Positions 24,550-32,502 of a DNA stretch of 64,000 nt are shown piece by piece (the stretch's first letter is position 1; each line of letters opens with the position of its first letter). The position numbers were made by a program, and so were the translations under genes. This stretch comes from DASQFQ01 sp963805525. GTDB lineage: Bacteria; Actinomycetota; Thermoleophilia; Solirubrobacterales; Solirubrobacteraceae. The notes below the pieces were generated by a model. It had not been told where the DNA came from. It did no database searches and worked only from the letters and a program-made list of their open reading frames with translations. The stretch is taken from NCBI GenBank assembly GCA_963805525.1, contig CAWDUT010000004.1, positions 186,001 to 250,000 of the forward strand, in the 5' to 3' direction.

Positions 24550-26448
24550 GTGACACGGCAAGTCGCACCCCCCCGTTGGCACCGCGAAGTCGATGCGGAG
24601 CCCGTGGTGGTCGGCGAGCTGCGCAGGGGCGTCGCGGATTTCGCCCGTGCCCACGGCGCGGACGACGACGTGATCGACAACATCGCGCTCGCGGTCTCCG
24701 AGGCGGTGACCAACGCGATCATCCACGCGTTCGTCGGCCGCCAGGCCGGCCACGTGGCGCTCACGGCCGAGGCCGGCGAGGGCTCGATCCTCGTGCGGGT
24801 GCTCGACGACGGCCGCGGGATGACGCCGCACCCCGAGAGCCCGGGGCTCGGCCTGGGGCTGACGATGATGGCCTCGATGACGAGCCGCTGCGACATCCGG
24901 CAGGGGCCGCGCGGCATCGGCACCGAGGTGCGGCTCGCGTTCGACGCGGCCGGGGTCAGCGGGCCCGCGCTCGGGCTGGGCGAGGGCGACGAGCGGCTCG
25001 AGCTGCTGGTGGCGGTCGAGCGGCTGGCCGACGGCGCGGGCTGGCCGGACGAGGGCGTCGACGCGCTCGTGGCGCTGCTGGTGCCGCGGGTCGCGGACGC
25101 GTGCACGCTCGACCTCGTCGACGAGAAGGGCGAGCCGCGGCGGCTGGCCGCGCACTACGAGGGCCCGGCCGGGGCGGCGGGTGCCGCCTTCCTCGCCGGC
25201 CGACAGCCGACGCGCGAGCAGATCGACATCACCGTCGAGGCCCTGCGCGAGGGCCGCTCGCGGCTGATCACGGATGTGACGCCCGAGACGCTGCGCGCGC
25301 TCGCGCACGACGACGCCGAGGCCGAGCAGCTGGCGGCGATGGACCTCGCGCACTGGATCAACGTCCCGCTGCTGGTCGCCGAGCAGCTGTTGGGCACGCT
25401 CGGGCTGGGCCTGGCGGCGGCGCGGCCGTCGCCCGAGGAGCAGCTCCCGTTCTTCGAGGCGCTCGCCGAGCGCGCGGCGCGCGGGCTCGCCAACACGCAG
25501 CTGATCACCGAGCTGCGCCGCACGCGCGAGCGGCTCGAGCTGATCCTCGACTCGCTCGCCGAGGCGGTCACCGTGCACGACGCCCGCGGCAAGCTCGTCT
25601 ACGCCAACGGCGCGGCGGCGACGCTGCTGGGCGCCGAGTCGGTCGACGAGCTGCTGGCCGCCGAGCCGGGCGAGCTCGCGGCGCGCTTCGTCATCACGCG
25701 CGAGGACGGCACGCCGGTGCGCGAGGATGACCTGCCGGGCCAGCGGCTGCTGGCCGGCGAGGAGGCACCCCAGCTGCTGACCCGCAGCGTGCACCGCGGG
25801 ACGGGGCGCGAGTACTGGCTGCTGACGAAGGCGACGCGGCTCGACGACGGCGGCACGCTCGCGGTCAACATCATCGAGGACGTCACCGAGGCGAAGATCG
25901 CCGAGCGGCGCGAGCGCTTCCTGTCCGAGGCCGGCGCGCTGCTGGGCTCGACGCTCGACTACGAGCAGACGCTGCAGCACGTCGCGGCGCTCGTGGTGCC
26001 GACGCTCGCCGACTGGTGCGCGCTCGACCTGGTGGAGCCGAGCGGCGGGCTCGAGCGCGTGGCGCTCGCCCACGCCGACCCGGAGAAGCGCCGGCTGGCG
26101 AACGAGCTGCACGAGCGCTACCCGCCCGACCTCACGACCGAGGCGGGGCTCGCCGCCGTGCTGCGCACCGGCGAGCCGCTCCTCGTGTCCGAGATCACCG
26201 AGGAGATGCTGGCCGGCGGCGCGCTCGATCCGGAGCACGCGCGGCTGCTGGGCGAGCTCGGAATGCGGTCGGGGATGCTCGTGCCGCTGCAGGTGCTGGA
26301 GCGGACGATCGGCGTGCTGACGCTGGTCAACTCCGACAGCCAGCGGAGCTTCCACACCGGCGACCTCGCGTTCGCCGAGGAGCTCGCGCTGCGGGTCGCG
26401 ACCGCGGTGCACAACGCCCGCCTCTATCGCGACCGCCCGGGAAGCTAG
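24550..26448 (+). CDS. HATPase-GAF-PAS-GAF sensor (RsbW-like anti-sigma kinase fusion)
   Basis: 632 residues from GTG 24550. Residues 10-135 form an RsbW/SpoIIAB-like HATPase: N-box SEAVTNAIIHAF (50-61), DDGRGM (86-91), GLGLGLTMM. Then GAF (about 150-325), PAS (about 330-455, ILDSLAEAVTVHDARGKLVYANG) and a second GAF (about 465-630, DWCALDLVEPSG). Proteins of this class in actinomycetes usually also carry a PP2C phosphatase; none is present here. Probably a cytoplasmic stress or redox sensor in a partner-switching pathway; its phosphatase and sigma/anti-anti-sigma partners are not in view. Confidence 0.85.
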   Translation: MTRQVAPPRWHREVDAEPVVVGELRRGVADFARAHGADDDVIDNIALAVSEAVTNAIIHAFVGRQAGHVALTAEAGEGSILVRVLDDGRGMTPHPESPGLGLGLTMMASMTSRCDIRQGPRGIGTEVRLAFDAAGVSGPALGLGEGDERLELLVAVERLADGAGWPDEGVDALVALLVPRVADACTLDLVDEKGEPRRLAAHYEGPAGAAGAAFLAGRQPTREQIDITVEALREGRSRLITDVTPETLRALAHDDAEAEQLAAMDLAHWINVPLLVAEQLLGTLGLGLAAARPSPEEQLPFFEALAERAARGLANTQLITELRRTRERLELILDSLAEAVTVHDARGKLVYANGAAATLLGAESVDELLAAEPGELAARFVITREDGTPVREDDLPGQRLLAGEEAPQLLTRSVHRGTGREYWLLTKATRLDDGGTLAVNIIEDVTEAKIAERRERFLSEAGALLGSTLDYEQTLQHVAALVVPTLADWCALDLVEPSGGLERVALAHADPEKRRLANELHERYPPDLTTEAGLAAVLRTGEPLLVSEITEEMLAGGALDPEHARLLGELGMRSGMLVPLQVLERTIGVLTLVNSDSQRSFHTGDLAFAEELALRVATAVHNARLYRDRPGS

Positions 26449-26456
26449 GCGGCGCG

Positions 26457-26795
26457 ATGGTCCCGCGACGCGATCGCCTGGTCCTGCTCTCCCTCGCGCT
26501 GCTGGTGGCAGCGTGGGTGGTCGGCGAGACCCTGACGGGGAGCCACACAGGCCTGCTGTACCTCGCGCCCGCGCTCACGATCGCGGTGCCGCTGATCCTC
26601 GGCCGCTACGTCGGCGAGGAGCAGCTCGCGGGGCTCGCGGGGCGCGCGCGGAGCCGGCCGCGGCGGCGCGTGGCGCCGGTCGCGAGTCCGCGCAGCTGCG
26701 CGCGGGTGATGGAGCGGGGCGGCCGCCTGGTCGCCTCCGGGATGGCCACGCGCCCGCCGCCCGCGGCGGCGCAGCTGTGCCGTACCGCCGCCTGA
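26457..26795 (+). CDS. Small two-helix membrane protein, hypothetical
   Basis: 112 residues from ATG 26457, 8 bp after the sensor stop. Two hydrophobic segments (about 8-24, LVLLSLALLVAAWVVG, and 33-48, LYLAPALTIAVPLILG) precede an Arg/Ala-rich tail that looks low-complexity. The ribosome site is weak. Co-transcription with the sensor is likely if it is real. Confidence 0.4.
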   Translation: MVPRRDRLVLLSLALLVAAWVVGETLTGSHTGLLYLAPALTIAVPLILGRYVGEEQLAGLAGRARSRPRRRVAPVASPRSCARVMERGGRLVASGMATRPPPAAAQLCRTAA

Positions 26796-26825
26796 CCATC
26801 CCGCAGATCTCCCAAAGGACTTCCC

Positions 26826-27191
26826 ATGACCCGCAACACCCGTATCGCGCTCCTCGGCATCGCCGTGGTGATCGTCGTCGTCGCCGTCATCGTGATCGGT
26901 GGCGGCGGCTCGAACGACACCAAGGCCTCCGGCCCCACGACGATCACCGTCAAGGACGCCAAGCCCGTCGGCGGCGTCAAGGACGTGACCTTCAAGCAGG
27001 GCGGCACCGTCGACCTCACGATCAAGAGCGATACCGCCGACGAGGTGCACTTCCACGGCTATGACGTCAAGAAGGACGTGAAGGCGGGCGGCAGCGCCCA
27101 CTTCAAGTTCCCGGCGAAGATCGACGGCAAGTTCATCGTCGAGCTCGAGGACCACGGCGTGACGCTCGCCAACGTGACCGTGGAGCCTTGA
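26826..27191 (+). CDS. Cupredoxin-like membrane-anchored protein
   Basis: 121 residues. An N-terminal anchor (8-24, ALLGIAVVIVVVAVIVI) leads to a Ser/Lys-rich linker and a beta-sandwich with VDLTIKSDTADEVHFHGYDVKKDVKAGGSAHFKFPAKIDGKFIVELEDHGVTLANVTVEP. This matches the EfeO-type cupredoxin-like pattern. The classical Cys/Met copper ligands are not evident, so metal binding is doubtful. It probably acts outside the membrane. GGACTT precedes the ATG, and its stop overlaps the TTG start of the next gene. Confidence 0.75.
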   Translation: MTRNTRIALLGIAVVIVVVAVIVIGGGGSNDTKASGPTTITVKDAKPVGGVKDVTFKQGGTVDLTIKSDTADEVHFHGYDVKKDVKAGGSAHFKFPAKIDGKFIVELEDHGVTLANVTVEP

Positions 27192-27607
27192 CCCGGATCA
27201 CCCTCTTCGCCACCGAGCCAGAGGACGGCGCCGCGGGCGTGCTCTACCGCGCGCTGCGGCCCGACGTCGACTTCCGCTTCGTGTCGGTCGCCGAGGGTGA
27301 CGGCTATGAGCTTGCGCGCGAGCACGGTGCGGGAAGGTGGGATCGGATTCCGGGCGGCGTCGTCCTGATCGATCCGTTCGCGGTGCCCGCCGGCGAGGAC
27401 GACGCGTTCCTCGCCGGCTGGGACGACGCCCGGGCCGCCGTCGCGGAGCAACCGGGCTACCTCGGCGCCCGCCTGTACCGCGCGACCGGCCCCGCCGACT
27501 TCCGCTTCATCGACCTCGCCCGCTGGTCGAGCCCGCTGATGGTCCAGCGCGCGGGCGCCAAGGGGATCCCGGTTCCTTCCCGCCCCGCGCTGTACCAGCC
27601 CGCGTGA
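27188..27607 (+). CDS. ABM-domain (antibiotic biosynthesis monooxygenase-like) protein
   Basis: 139 residues from a TTG start overlapping the preceding stop (TTGA). The C-terminal part, FLAGWDDARAAVAEQPGYLGARLYRATGPADFRFIDLARWSS, is the ferredoxin-like ABM pattern found in small heme-degrading or quinone-oxidising enzymes. No firm active-site residues can be assigned. Translational coupling links it to the cupredoxin-like protein, suggesting a shared redox role. Confidence 0.65.
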   Translation: MTRITLFATEPEDGAAGVLYRALRPDVDFRFVSVAEGDGYELAREHGAGRWDRIPGGVVLIDPFAVPAGEDDAFLAGWDDARAAVAEQPGYLGARLYRATGPADFRFIDLARWSSPLMVQRAGAKGIPVPSRPALYQPA

Positions 27608-27654
27608 CCCGCGCGACGGCCGTGGATGCGGCGTTCGCGGCGGCGCCGCTGGAA

Positions 27655-27849
27655 GTCAACGGCGGGCTGGGTAGGAGGCAGTTCGAGCCGAGTTTCTGCA
27701 CTCTCGGCCGTCGGCGGACCGCTTAGGGTGCAGAAACTCGTCTCAGAGCCGAGTTTCTGCACCGGAAGGGGGCTGCGGGCGCTCGAGAGTGCAGAAACTC
27801 GTGGGCCGCCGGCGCGGTCGGACCGCTTCCCTACCCAGCCGCCGTTGAC
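27655..27849. repeat. Dispersed palindromic repeat, copy 1
   Basis: About 195 bp bounded by near-perfect ~20-bp inverted ends (27655-27675 and 27830-27849; sharing GGCTGGGTAGG). Inside are four copies of GAGTTTCTGCAC in alternating orientation, at 27690-27701 (+), 27728-27739 (-), 27751-27762 (+) and 27789-27800 (-), which form two hairpins. A very similar copy lies inverted at 38316-38498. The whole 27608-27906 gap holds this element and nothing else I can see. Confidence 0.85.
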
Positions 27850-27906
27850 CTTCGGCCTGGCACGCGTAGCTGGGATCGGCGCGCTCAGCTGACGTAGGCT
27901 CGCGCC

Positions 27907-28629
27907 ATGAAGGTCATGGCGCTGTACGACATCCACGGGAACGTCGATGCGCTCGAGGCGGTGCTCGCCGAGGCGGCGCCGGATGCCGTGCTGGTGGGCG
28001 GCGACGCCGTCCCCGGCCCGTTCGCCGCCGCCGTGCTCGACCGCCTGGAGTCGCTGACCGTCCCGGTCCACTGGATCCGCGGCAACGGCGAGCGCGAGGT
28101 GGCCGAGGCGGTCGGCGCGGCCGAGCCCGCGGCCGACGACCTCGCCGCCGTCACGGCCGCGATCACCGCGCGCGAGCTGGGCGCCGAGCGGTCGCGGGCG
28201 CTCGGCGCGCTGCCGCTCATGGTCGCGCTCAACGGCGTCCGCTTCTGCCACGCGACGCCCCACCGCGACGACCAGATGGTCACCCGCATCTCCCCGCCCG
28301 AGCGCTGGGAGAGCGTGCTCGAGGGCGTCGGCCCCGGCATCGTCGTCGCCGGCCACACCCACCAGCAGGACGACCGCACGGTCGGCGACGTGCGCTTCAT
28401 CAACGCCGGCAGCGTCGGCCTCCCCTACGAAGGCGACGGCGCCGCGCGCTGGATGTGGCTGGCAGACGGCGAGCCCGAGCTGCGCAGCACGCCCTACGAC
28501 GCCGCGGCGGCCGGGCGCCGCATGCTCGACACCGGCTGGCCCGACGCCCGCAGCATCAACGGCGCGCTGACCGAGCCCGTCGAGCCGATGGTGGTGACCG
28601 AGATCTTCGAGTCGTACGCACGGGGCTGA
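27907..28629 (+). CDS. Metallophosphoesterase (YfcE-like)
   Basis: 240 residues with the calcineurin-like metal-site order: DIHGN (8-12), GGDAV, RGNGE (in place of GNHE), CHATPHRDD and GHTHQQ. The two metal ions therefore look fully ligated apart from the GNGE variant. Phosphodiesterases of this size act on cyclic nucleotides or other small phosphodiesters. Its stop overlaps the ATG of the protease-like gene by one base, so the two are coupled. Confidence 0.85.
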   Translation: MKVMALYDIHGNVDALEAVLAEAAPDAVLVGGDAVPGPFAAAVLDRLESLTVPVHWIRGNGEREVAEAVGAAEPAADDLAAVTAAITARELGAERSRALGALPLMVALNGVRFCHATPHRDDQMVTRISPPERWESVLEGVGPGIVVAGHTHQQDDRTVGDVRFINAGSVGLPYEGDGAARWMWLADGEPELRSTPYDAAAAGRRMLDTGWPDARSINGALTEPVEPMVVTEIFESYARG

Positions 28630-29741
28630 TGCTGCGGACGCGGTCACCGCTCCTCGCCGCCCCCGCGCTCTCCCGGCGCGCGCCCGCGCGCCGCACCCTC
28701 GCGGACGACGTGCTCAGCCTCCAGCGCACCGCCGGCAACCGCGCCACCCGGCGGATGCTCCAGCGCGACTCGAAGGCCCGCACCTACTCCCCGTGGGACC
28801 GCGTGTGGATCGGCCACAACGGCCTGCTCGGCGAGGTCGTCGAGAAGGGCGTGACCGTGCGCATGTTCCGCGACTGGAAGGCCGTCGGTATCAAGGACGC
28901 ACCGGAGCCGCAGACGTACGAGTGCGGCGCCCACGACCGCGCGCCGATCCCGGCCTGGGCCAAGAAGATGCGCGATGTCGGGCGCATCACCGCGAGCGTC
29001 AACGACAAGCTCCCCAAGGACAGCCCGCAGCGCGTCTCCACCGTCCTCATCACCGGCGACTCGAGCTCCAACGCCTATCGCTGGGCGAGCGGGCGCGGCC
29101 TGATCGTGCTCGGCATCGACGACTTCGACAGCGGCGCCTACGCCGACACCCTGCTCCACGAGACCGCCCACGGCCTCTACGAACACCACAGCGTCCGCAA
29201 GGGCAAGCTCGAGGACCGCGTGCCGGACGCGCTCGCGCTGCGGATCTCCGACCTCTTCACCCGCCTCGACGACACCGAGCCCGTCCCGATCCCCACCGCG
29301 AAGTTCAACCCGAAGAAGCCGCCGCGGCTCGACGCCAAGGACGACGAGACGAGCCGCGCCGCCGGGACCGTGATGGTCGCCGACGTGCTGTGGTCGGGCT
29401 CCGGCGGCCACCCGTGGCAGGGCCCCGACGAGTTCTTCGCCAGCGCCTACGGCAGCTGGCGCCACGACCCCGAGCTGCTGAAGCAGTCGATCGCCCACTA
29501 CGCGAAGAAGGACAAGCGGATCACCGACCTCGGGAAGGAGCTGCTCGAGCTGCTGCCGCTCGCCGGCGACACCAAGGACGTCGACGCGCTCAAGGGCCCG
29601 GCGGACCCCAAGGCGGCGCTCGCCGCGCTCAAGAAGGCGGGCGCGCCACTCGACGTGTCGAGCGGCCAGGGCGGGCTCGACGACCTGCTCGATCCGGAGA
29701 AGCTGGCGGCGCCGAGCAAGATCTTGTGCCCGAAGCCGTAG
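28629..29741 (+). CDS. Putative HExxH metallopeptidase with N-terminal LQRTAGNR motif
   Basis: 370 residues, start at 28629 overlapping the upstream stop. LQRTAGNR at 31-38 resembles the LQRxxGN motif that is common near the N termini of proteins linked to extracellular contractile injection systems. A zinc-protease signature HETAH lies at 177-181, and Glu268 in GPDEFFASAYGSW could be the third ligand. There is no signal peptide or membrane segment. The likely role is a cargo or toxin-like peptidase loaded into a delivery apparatus, but no such apparatus is in the window, so this is inference. Confidence 0.7.
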   Translation: MLRTRSPLLAAPALSRRAPARRTLADDVLSLQRTAGNRATRRMLQRDSKARTYSPWDRVWIGHNGLLGEVVEKGVTVRMFRDWKAVGIKDAPEPQTYECGAHDRAPIPAWAKKMRDVGRITASVNDKLPKDSPQRVSTVLITGDSSSNAYRWASGRGLIVLGIDDFDSGAYADTLLHETAHGLYEHHSVRKGKLEDRVPDALALRISDLFTRLDDTEPVPIPTAKFNPKKPPRLDAKDDETSRAAGTVMVADVLWSGSGGHPWQGPDEFFASAYGSWRHDPELLKQSIAHYAKKDKRITDLGKELLELLPLAGDTKDVDALKGPADPKAALAALKKAGAPLDVSSGQGGLDDLLDPEKLAAPSKILCPKP

Positions 29742-29751
29742 GATCGCGGCC

Positions 29752-30300
29752 ATGGCGAGCACCATCGTTCTGCTGGGCCCGCCGGGCAGCGGCAAGGGGA
29801 CACAGGCGGAGCATCTCCGCGACGACGGCTGGCTGACGCTCTCCACCGGCGACCTGCTGCGCGAGGCGCGCTCCCAGGGCACCGAGCTCGGCGAGCAGGC
29901 ATCCCGCTACATGGATCGCGGCGAGCTCGTCCCCGACGATCTGATCGTGGCGCTGATCGGCGACGAGCTCGAGGGGCGCGACGACGAGTCGATCGTGCTC
30001 GACGGCTTCCCCCGCACGGTCGCGCAGGCCGACGCGCTCGGGGAGGCGCTGGAGCCGCACGGGCGCGAGCTCACCTCGGTGGTGCTGATCGACGTCCCCG
30101 ACGAGGTGGTCGCCGAGCGCATCAGCGGCCGCGGCCGCGCCGACGACGCTCCCGAGACGGTCCGCGAGCGCCTGCACGTCTACCACGACGAGACCGAGCC
30201 GCTGATCGCGTACTACGAGCAGCGCGACCTGCTCCGCCGCGTCGACGGGACCGGCGAGCCAGGTGACGTCGAGCAGCGCCTGCGCGCCGCCCTCGGCTAA
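29752..30300 (+). CDS. adk: Adenylate kinase, short-LID form
   Basis: 182 residues. P-loop GPPGSGKGT (9-17), AMP-binding STGDLLR and DGFPRT, and RGRADD at the LID junction. The LID is the short form without zinc Cys residues, which explains the length below the ~215 of E. coli Adk. It converts ATP plus AMP to two ADP. This copy sits apart from ribosomal genes, so it may be a second paralogue. Confidence 0.9.
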   Translation: MASTIVLLGPPGSGKGTQAEHLRDDGWLTLSTGDLLREARSQGTELGEQASRYMDRGELVPDDLIVALIGDELEGRDDESIVLDGFPRTVAQADALGEALEPHGRELTSVVLIDVPDEVVAERISGRGRADDAPETVRERLHVYHDETEPLIAYYEQRDLLRRVDGTGEPGDVEQRLRAALG

Positions 30301-30455
30301 TCCACGATCGCTCGGCGCGACTCTGAGCCGAACAGCTGGGCGATCCGCGCGACGATCTCCTCGCGCGTCTGGTCGCCGGCCGGGACGTACTCGAAGCTGT
30401 CCTCGGTCACGGGCTCCAGCTTGAGCGGGATCTCCGTGACAACGGCGTTCAACAT
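30297..30455 (-). CDS. Hypothetical small protein
   Basis: 52 residues from ATG 30453-30455: an N-terminal strand (AVVTEIPLKLEPV) and a C-terminal helix (TREEIVARIAQLFG). Its stop overlaps the adk stop region on the other strand by 4 bp. An in-frame start further upstream at 30509 is possible. Composition is protein-like but no family is recognised. Confidence 0.4.
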   Translation of the reverse strand: MLNAVVTEIPLKLEPVTEDSFEYVPAGDQTREEIVARIAQLFGSESRRAIVD

Positions 30456-30531
30456 GTGAGGCCCAATCTTTCTGCGGCGACCGGCGGAATCCATAGGGAT
30501 TCGCGGCACCGGGCAATCGCCCTGCTTATGG

Positions 30532-32448
30532 CTACGCGGGCGCCGCGAGCTCGTCGGCGAGCCGGCGGAGGAGCGGATCGAGCTCCGGGTTCTCGTCCGG
30601 CTCCCAGTCGGCGACGAGGATCCGCAGCCCGTCGGTGCGCGCGGCCACGAGGCGCTCGCGCGTCGCGCGGCCGGCTTCGGTCGGGCGCTCGCCCTCGAGC
30701 AGGCCGAGCCCGCGCAGCTCGTCGCACGCAGCCAGCAGGCGCTCCTGCCGGACGTGCGGGCGCGCGGCCAGGTTCTCGACCGAGGGCGCGTCGGGCGCCC
30801 CCAGCCGCAACAGCGCCCACGAGGCGCCCGGGGAGAGCTCCACGCCCGCCCGCTGCACCGTGTCGGCGAGGAACGCCAGCGTGCGCTCGCGGCCGACGGC
30901 GATGCTGAGTTGGCGCGCGACCTCGCGCATCGAGTCGGTGTCGACCGGCCCGCCGAGGGCGTCGCCGACGGTCGTCTCCACCGTCGTGCGCAGCGGCCGC
31001 TCCGGGATCAGCCAGCTGAGGACGAACGCGACGAGCACGACGGCCGTGGCAACGGTGAAGACGAGCTGCAGCGCGTCGGTGAAGGCGTTGATGAAGACGT
31101 CGTGCTGCGCGGCGGGCAGGTGGCGGATCGCCGTCGGGTCGAGCCCGCCCTCCGAGACCGCGCCGGTCGGCAGCTCGCTGCGCAGGTGGCCGGAGAAGAT
31201 CGCGCCGAGCACCGCCGTGCCGAGCGAGCCGCCGATCGAGCGGAACAACGTCGAGCCCGACGTCGCCACCCCGAGCATCTCGTACGGCACCGCGTTCTGG
31301 ACCGCCAGCACGAGCACCTGCATGACCATCCCGAGCCCGAGGCCCAGCACGAGCATGTGCAGCGCAGCCACGCCCGTGCCGGTGGTCGAGTCGAGCGAGG
31401 AGAGCAGGAACATCCCGAACGCCGCCAGCGCCGTCCCCGCGATCGGAAAGAACTTGTAGCGGCCGACCCGCGCGATGACCTGGCCCGAGATGATCGACGA
31501 GATCAGCAGCCCGCCCATCACCGGCAGCAGCTGGAGGCCTGACGCCGTCGGCGACAGGCCGCGCACGATCTGCTGGAACAGCGGCAGGTACGTGAGCGCG
31601 CCGAACAGCGCGAAGCCGACGACGAGCGCGACCGCGCTCGTGACCACGAACACGCGGTTCCTGAAGAGCGACGGCGGCAGGATCGGCTCGGGCGCGTGGC
31701 GCTCGACGAACGAGAGCGCCACCAGGCAGGCGACGCCGATCACGCCCAGCCCCACGATCTGCGGCGAGTCCCAGTCGTAGGTGTTCCCGCCCAGCGAGGT
31801 CAGCAGGATGATCCCGCTCAGGCCCGCGGCCAGCAGCACCGTCCCGGCGTAGTCGATCTGGTGGCGCCGCCGCTCGCTCACCGTCGGCAACGTGACCGCC
31901 AGCACCCCGAGCGCGGCGATGCCGAGCGGCAGGTTGACGTAGAAGATCCAGCGCCACGAGAGGTGGGTGGTGAGGAAGCCGCCGATCAGCGGGCCGGCCA
32001 CGCTGGAGATGCCGAACACGGCGCCGAACAGCCCCGTGTAGCGGCCACGGTCGCTGGGCGGCACGACGTCGCCGATCGCCGCCTGGGCGCTCACCATCAG
32101 CCCGCCGCCGCCGAGGCCCTGGATGGCGCGGAACGCGATCAGCTCGGTCATCCCCTGGGCGAGCCCGCACAGCGCGGAGCCGACGAGGAACAGGATCAGC
32201 GCGCCCTGCAGCACGATCTTGCGCCCGTAGAGGTCGCCGAGCTTGCCGTACAGCGGCGTCACCGCCGTCACCGCCAGCAGGTAGGCGGTGACCACCCACG
32301 AGAGGTGCTCGAGGCCGCCGAGCTCGCCGACGATCGTAGGCAGCGCGGTCGACACGATCGTCTGATCCAGCGACGCCAACAGCAGCACCAGCATCAGGCC
32401 GCTGACGACGACCAGGATGCGTCGGCGGTCGGTGGCGCGCGCGGTCAT
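30532..32448 (-). CDS. DHA2-family MFS drug exporter with C-terminal helix-turn-helix extension
   Basis: 638 residues. About 14 membrane segments occupy 10-490 with the DHA2 signatures LDQTIVSTALPTIV, LGDLYGRK and GLGGGGLMV, so a proton-driven multidrug exporter of the EmrB/QacA group. Residues ~500-638 form a soluble tail with RPHVRQERLLAACDELRGLGLLEGERPTEAGRATRERLVAARTDG, resembling a MarR-type winged helix. Such fusions occur in actinomycetes but are uncommon. The regulator-like tail may sense the drug or be a degenerate dimerisation module. Confidence 0.85.
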   Translation of the reverse strand: MTARATDRRRILVVVSGLMLVLLLASLDQTIVSTALPTIVGELGGLEHLSWVVTAYLLAVTAVTPLYGKLGDLYGRKIVLQGALILFLVGSALCGLAQGMTELIAFRAIQGLGGGGLMVSAQAAIGDVVPPSDRGRYTGLFGAVFGISSVAGPLIGGFLTTHLSWRWIFYVNLPLGIAALGVLAVTLPTVSERRRHQIDYAGTVLLAAGLSGIILLTSLGGNTYDWDSPQIVGLGVIGVACLVALSFVERHAPEPILPPSLFRNRVFVVTSAVALVVGFALFGALTYLPLFQQIVRGLSPTASGLQLLPVMGGLLISSIISGQVIARVGRYKFFPIAGTALAAFGMFLLSSLDSTTGTGVAALHMLVLGLGLGMVMQVLVLAVQNAVPYEMLGVATSGSTLFRSIGGSLGTAVLGAIFSGHLRSELPTGAVSEGGLDPTAIRHLPAAQHDVFINAFTDALQLVFTVATAVVLVAFVLSWLIPERPLRTTVETTVGDALGGPVDTDSMREVARQLSIAVGRERTLAFLADTVQRAGVELSPGASWALLRLGAPDAPSVENLAARPHVRQERLLAACDELRGLGLLEGERPTEAGRATRERLVAARTDGLRILVADWEPDENPELDPLLRRLADELAAPA

Positions 32449-32502
32449 CGCGCAAGTCCTACCCCTCCTCCGCTTAGCGCGTCGGCCGCCCCCGGAGGCT
32501 CG

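Noticed and set aside
21733..26412. 1,559-residue minus frame joining the LAL regulator to the region opposite the sensor gene
   Set aside because: The upstream part is antisense to the HATPase-GAF-PAS-GAF gene and low-complexity. The GTG at 24477 has a good ribosome site and the LAL fold begins there.
27690..27800. Four GAGTTTCTGCAC motifs as a CRISPR-like array
   Set aside because: The motifs alternate in orientation, are only 12 bp and pair as hairpins. An array would have direct repeats and unique spacers.
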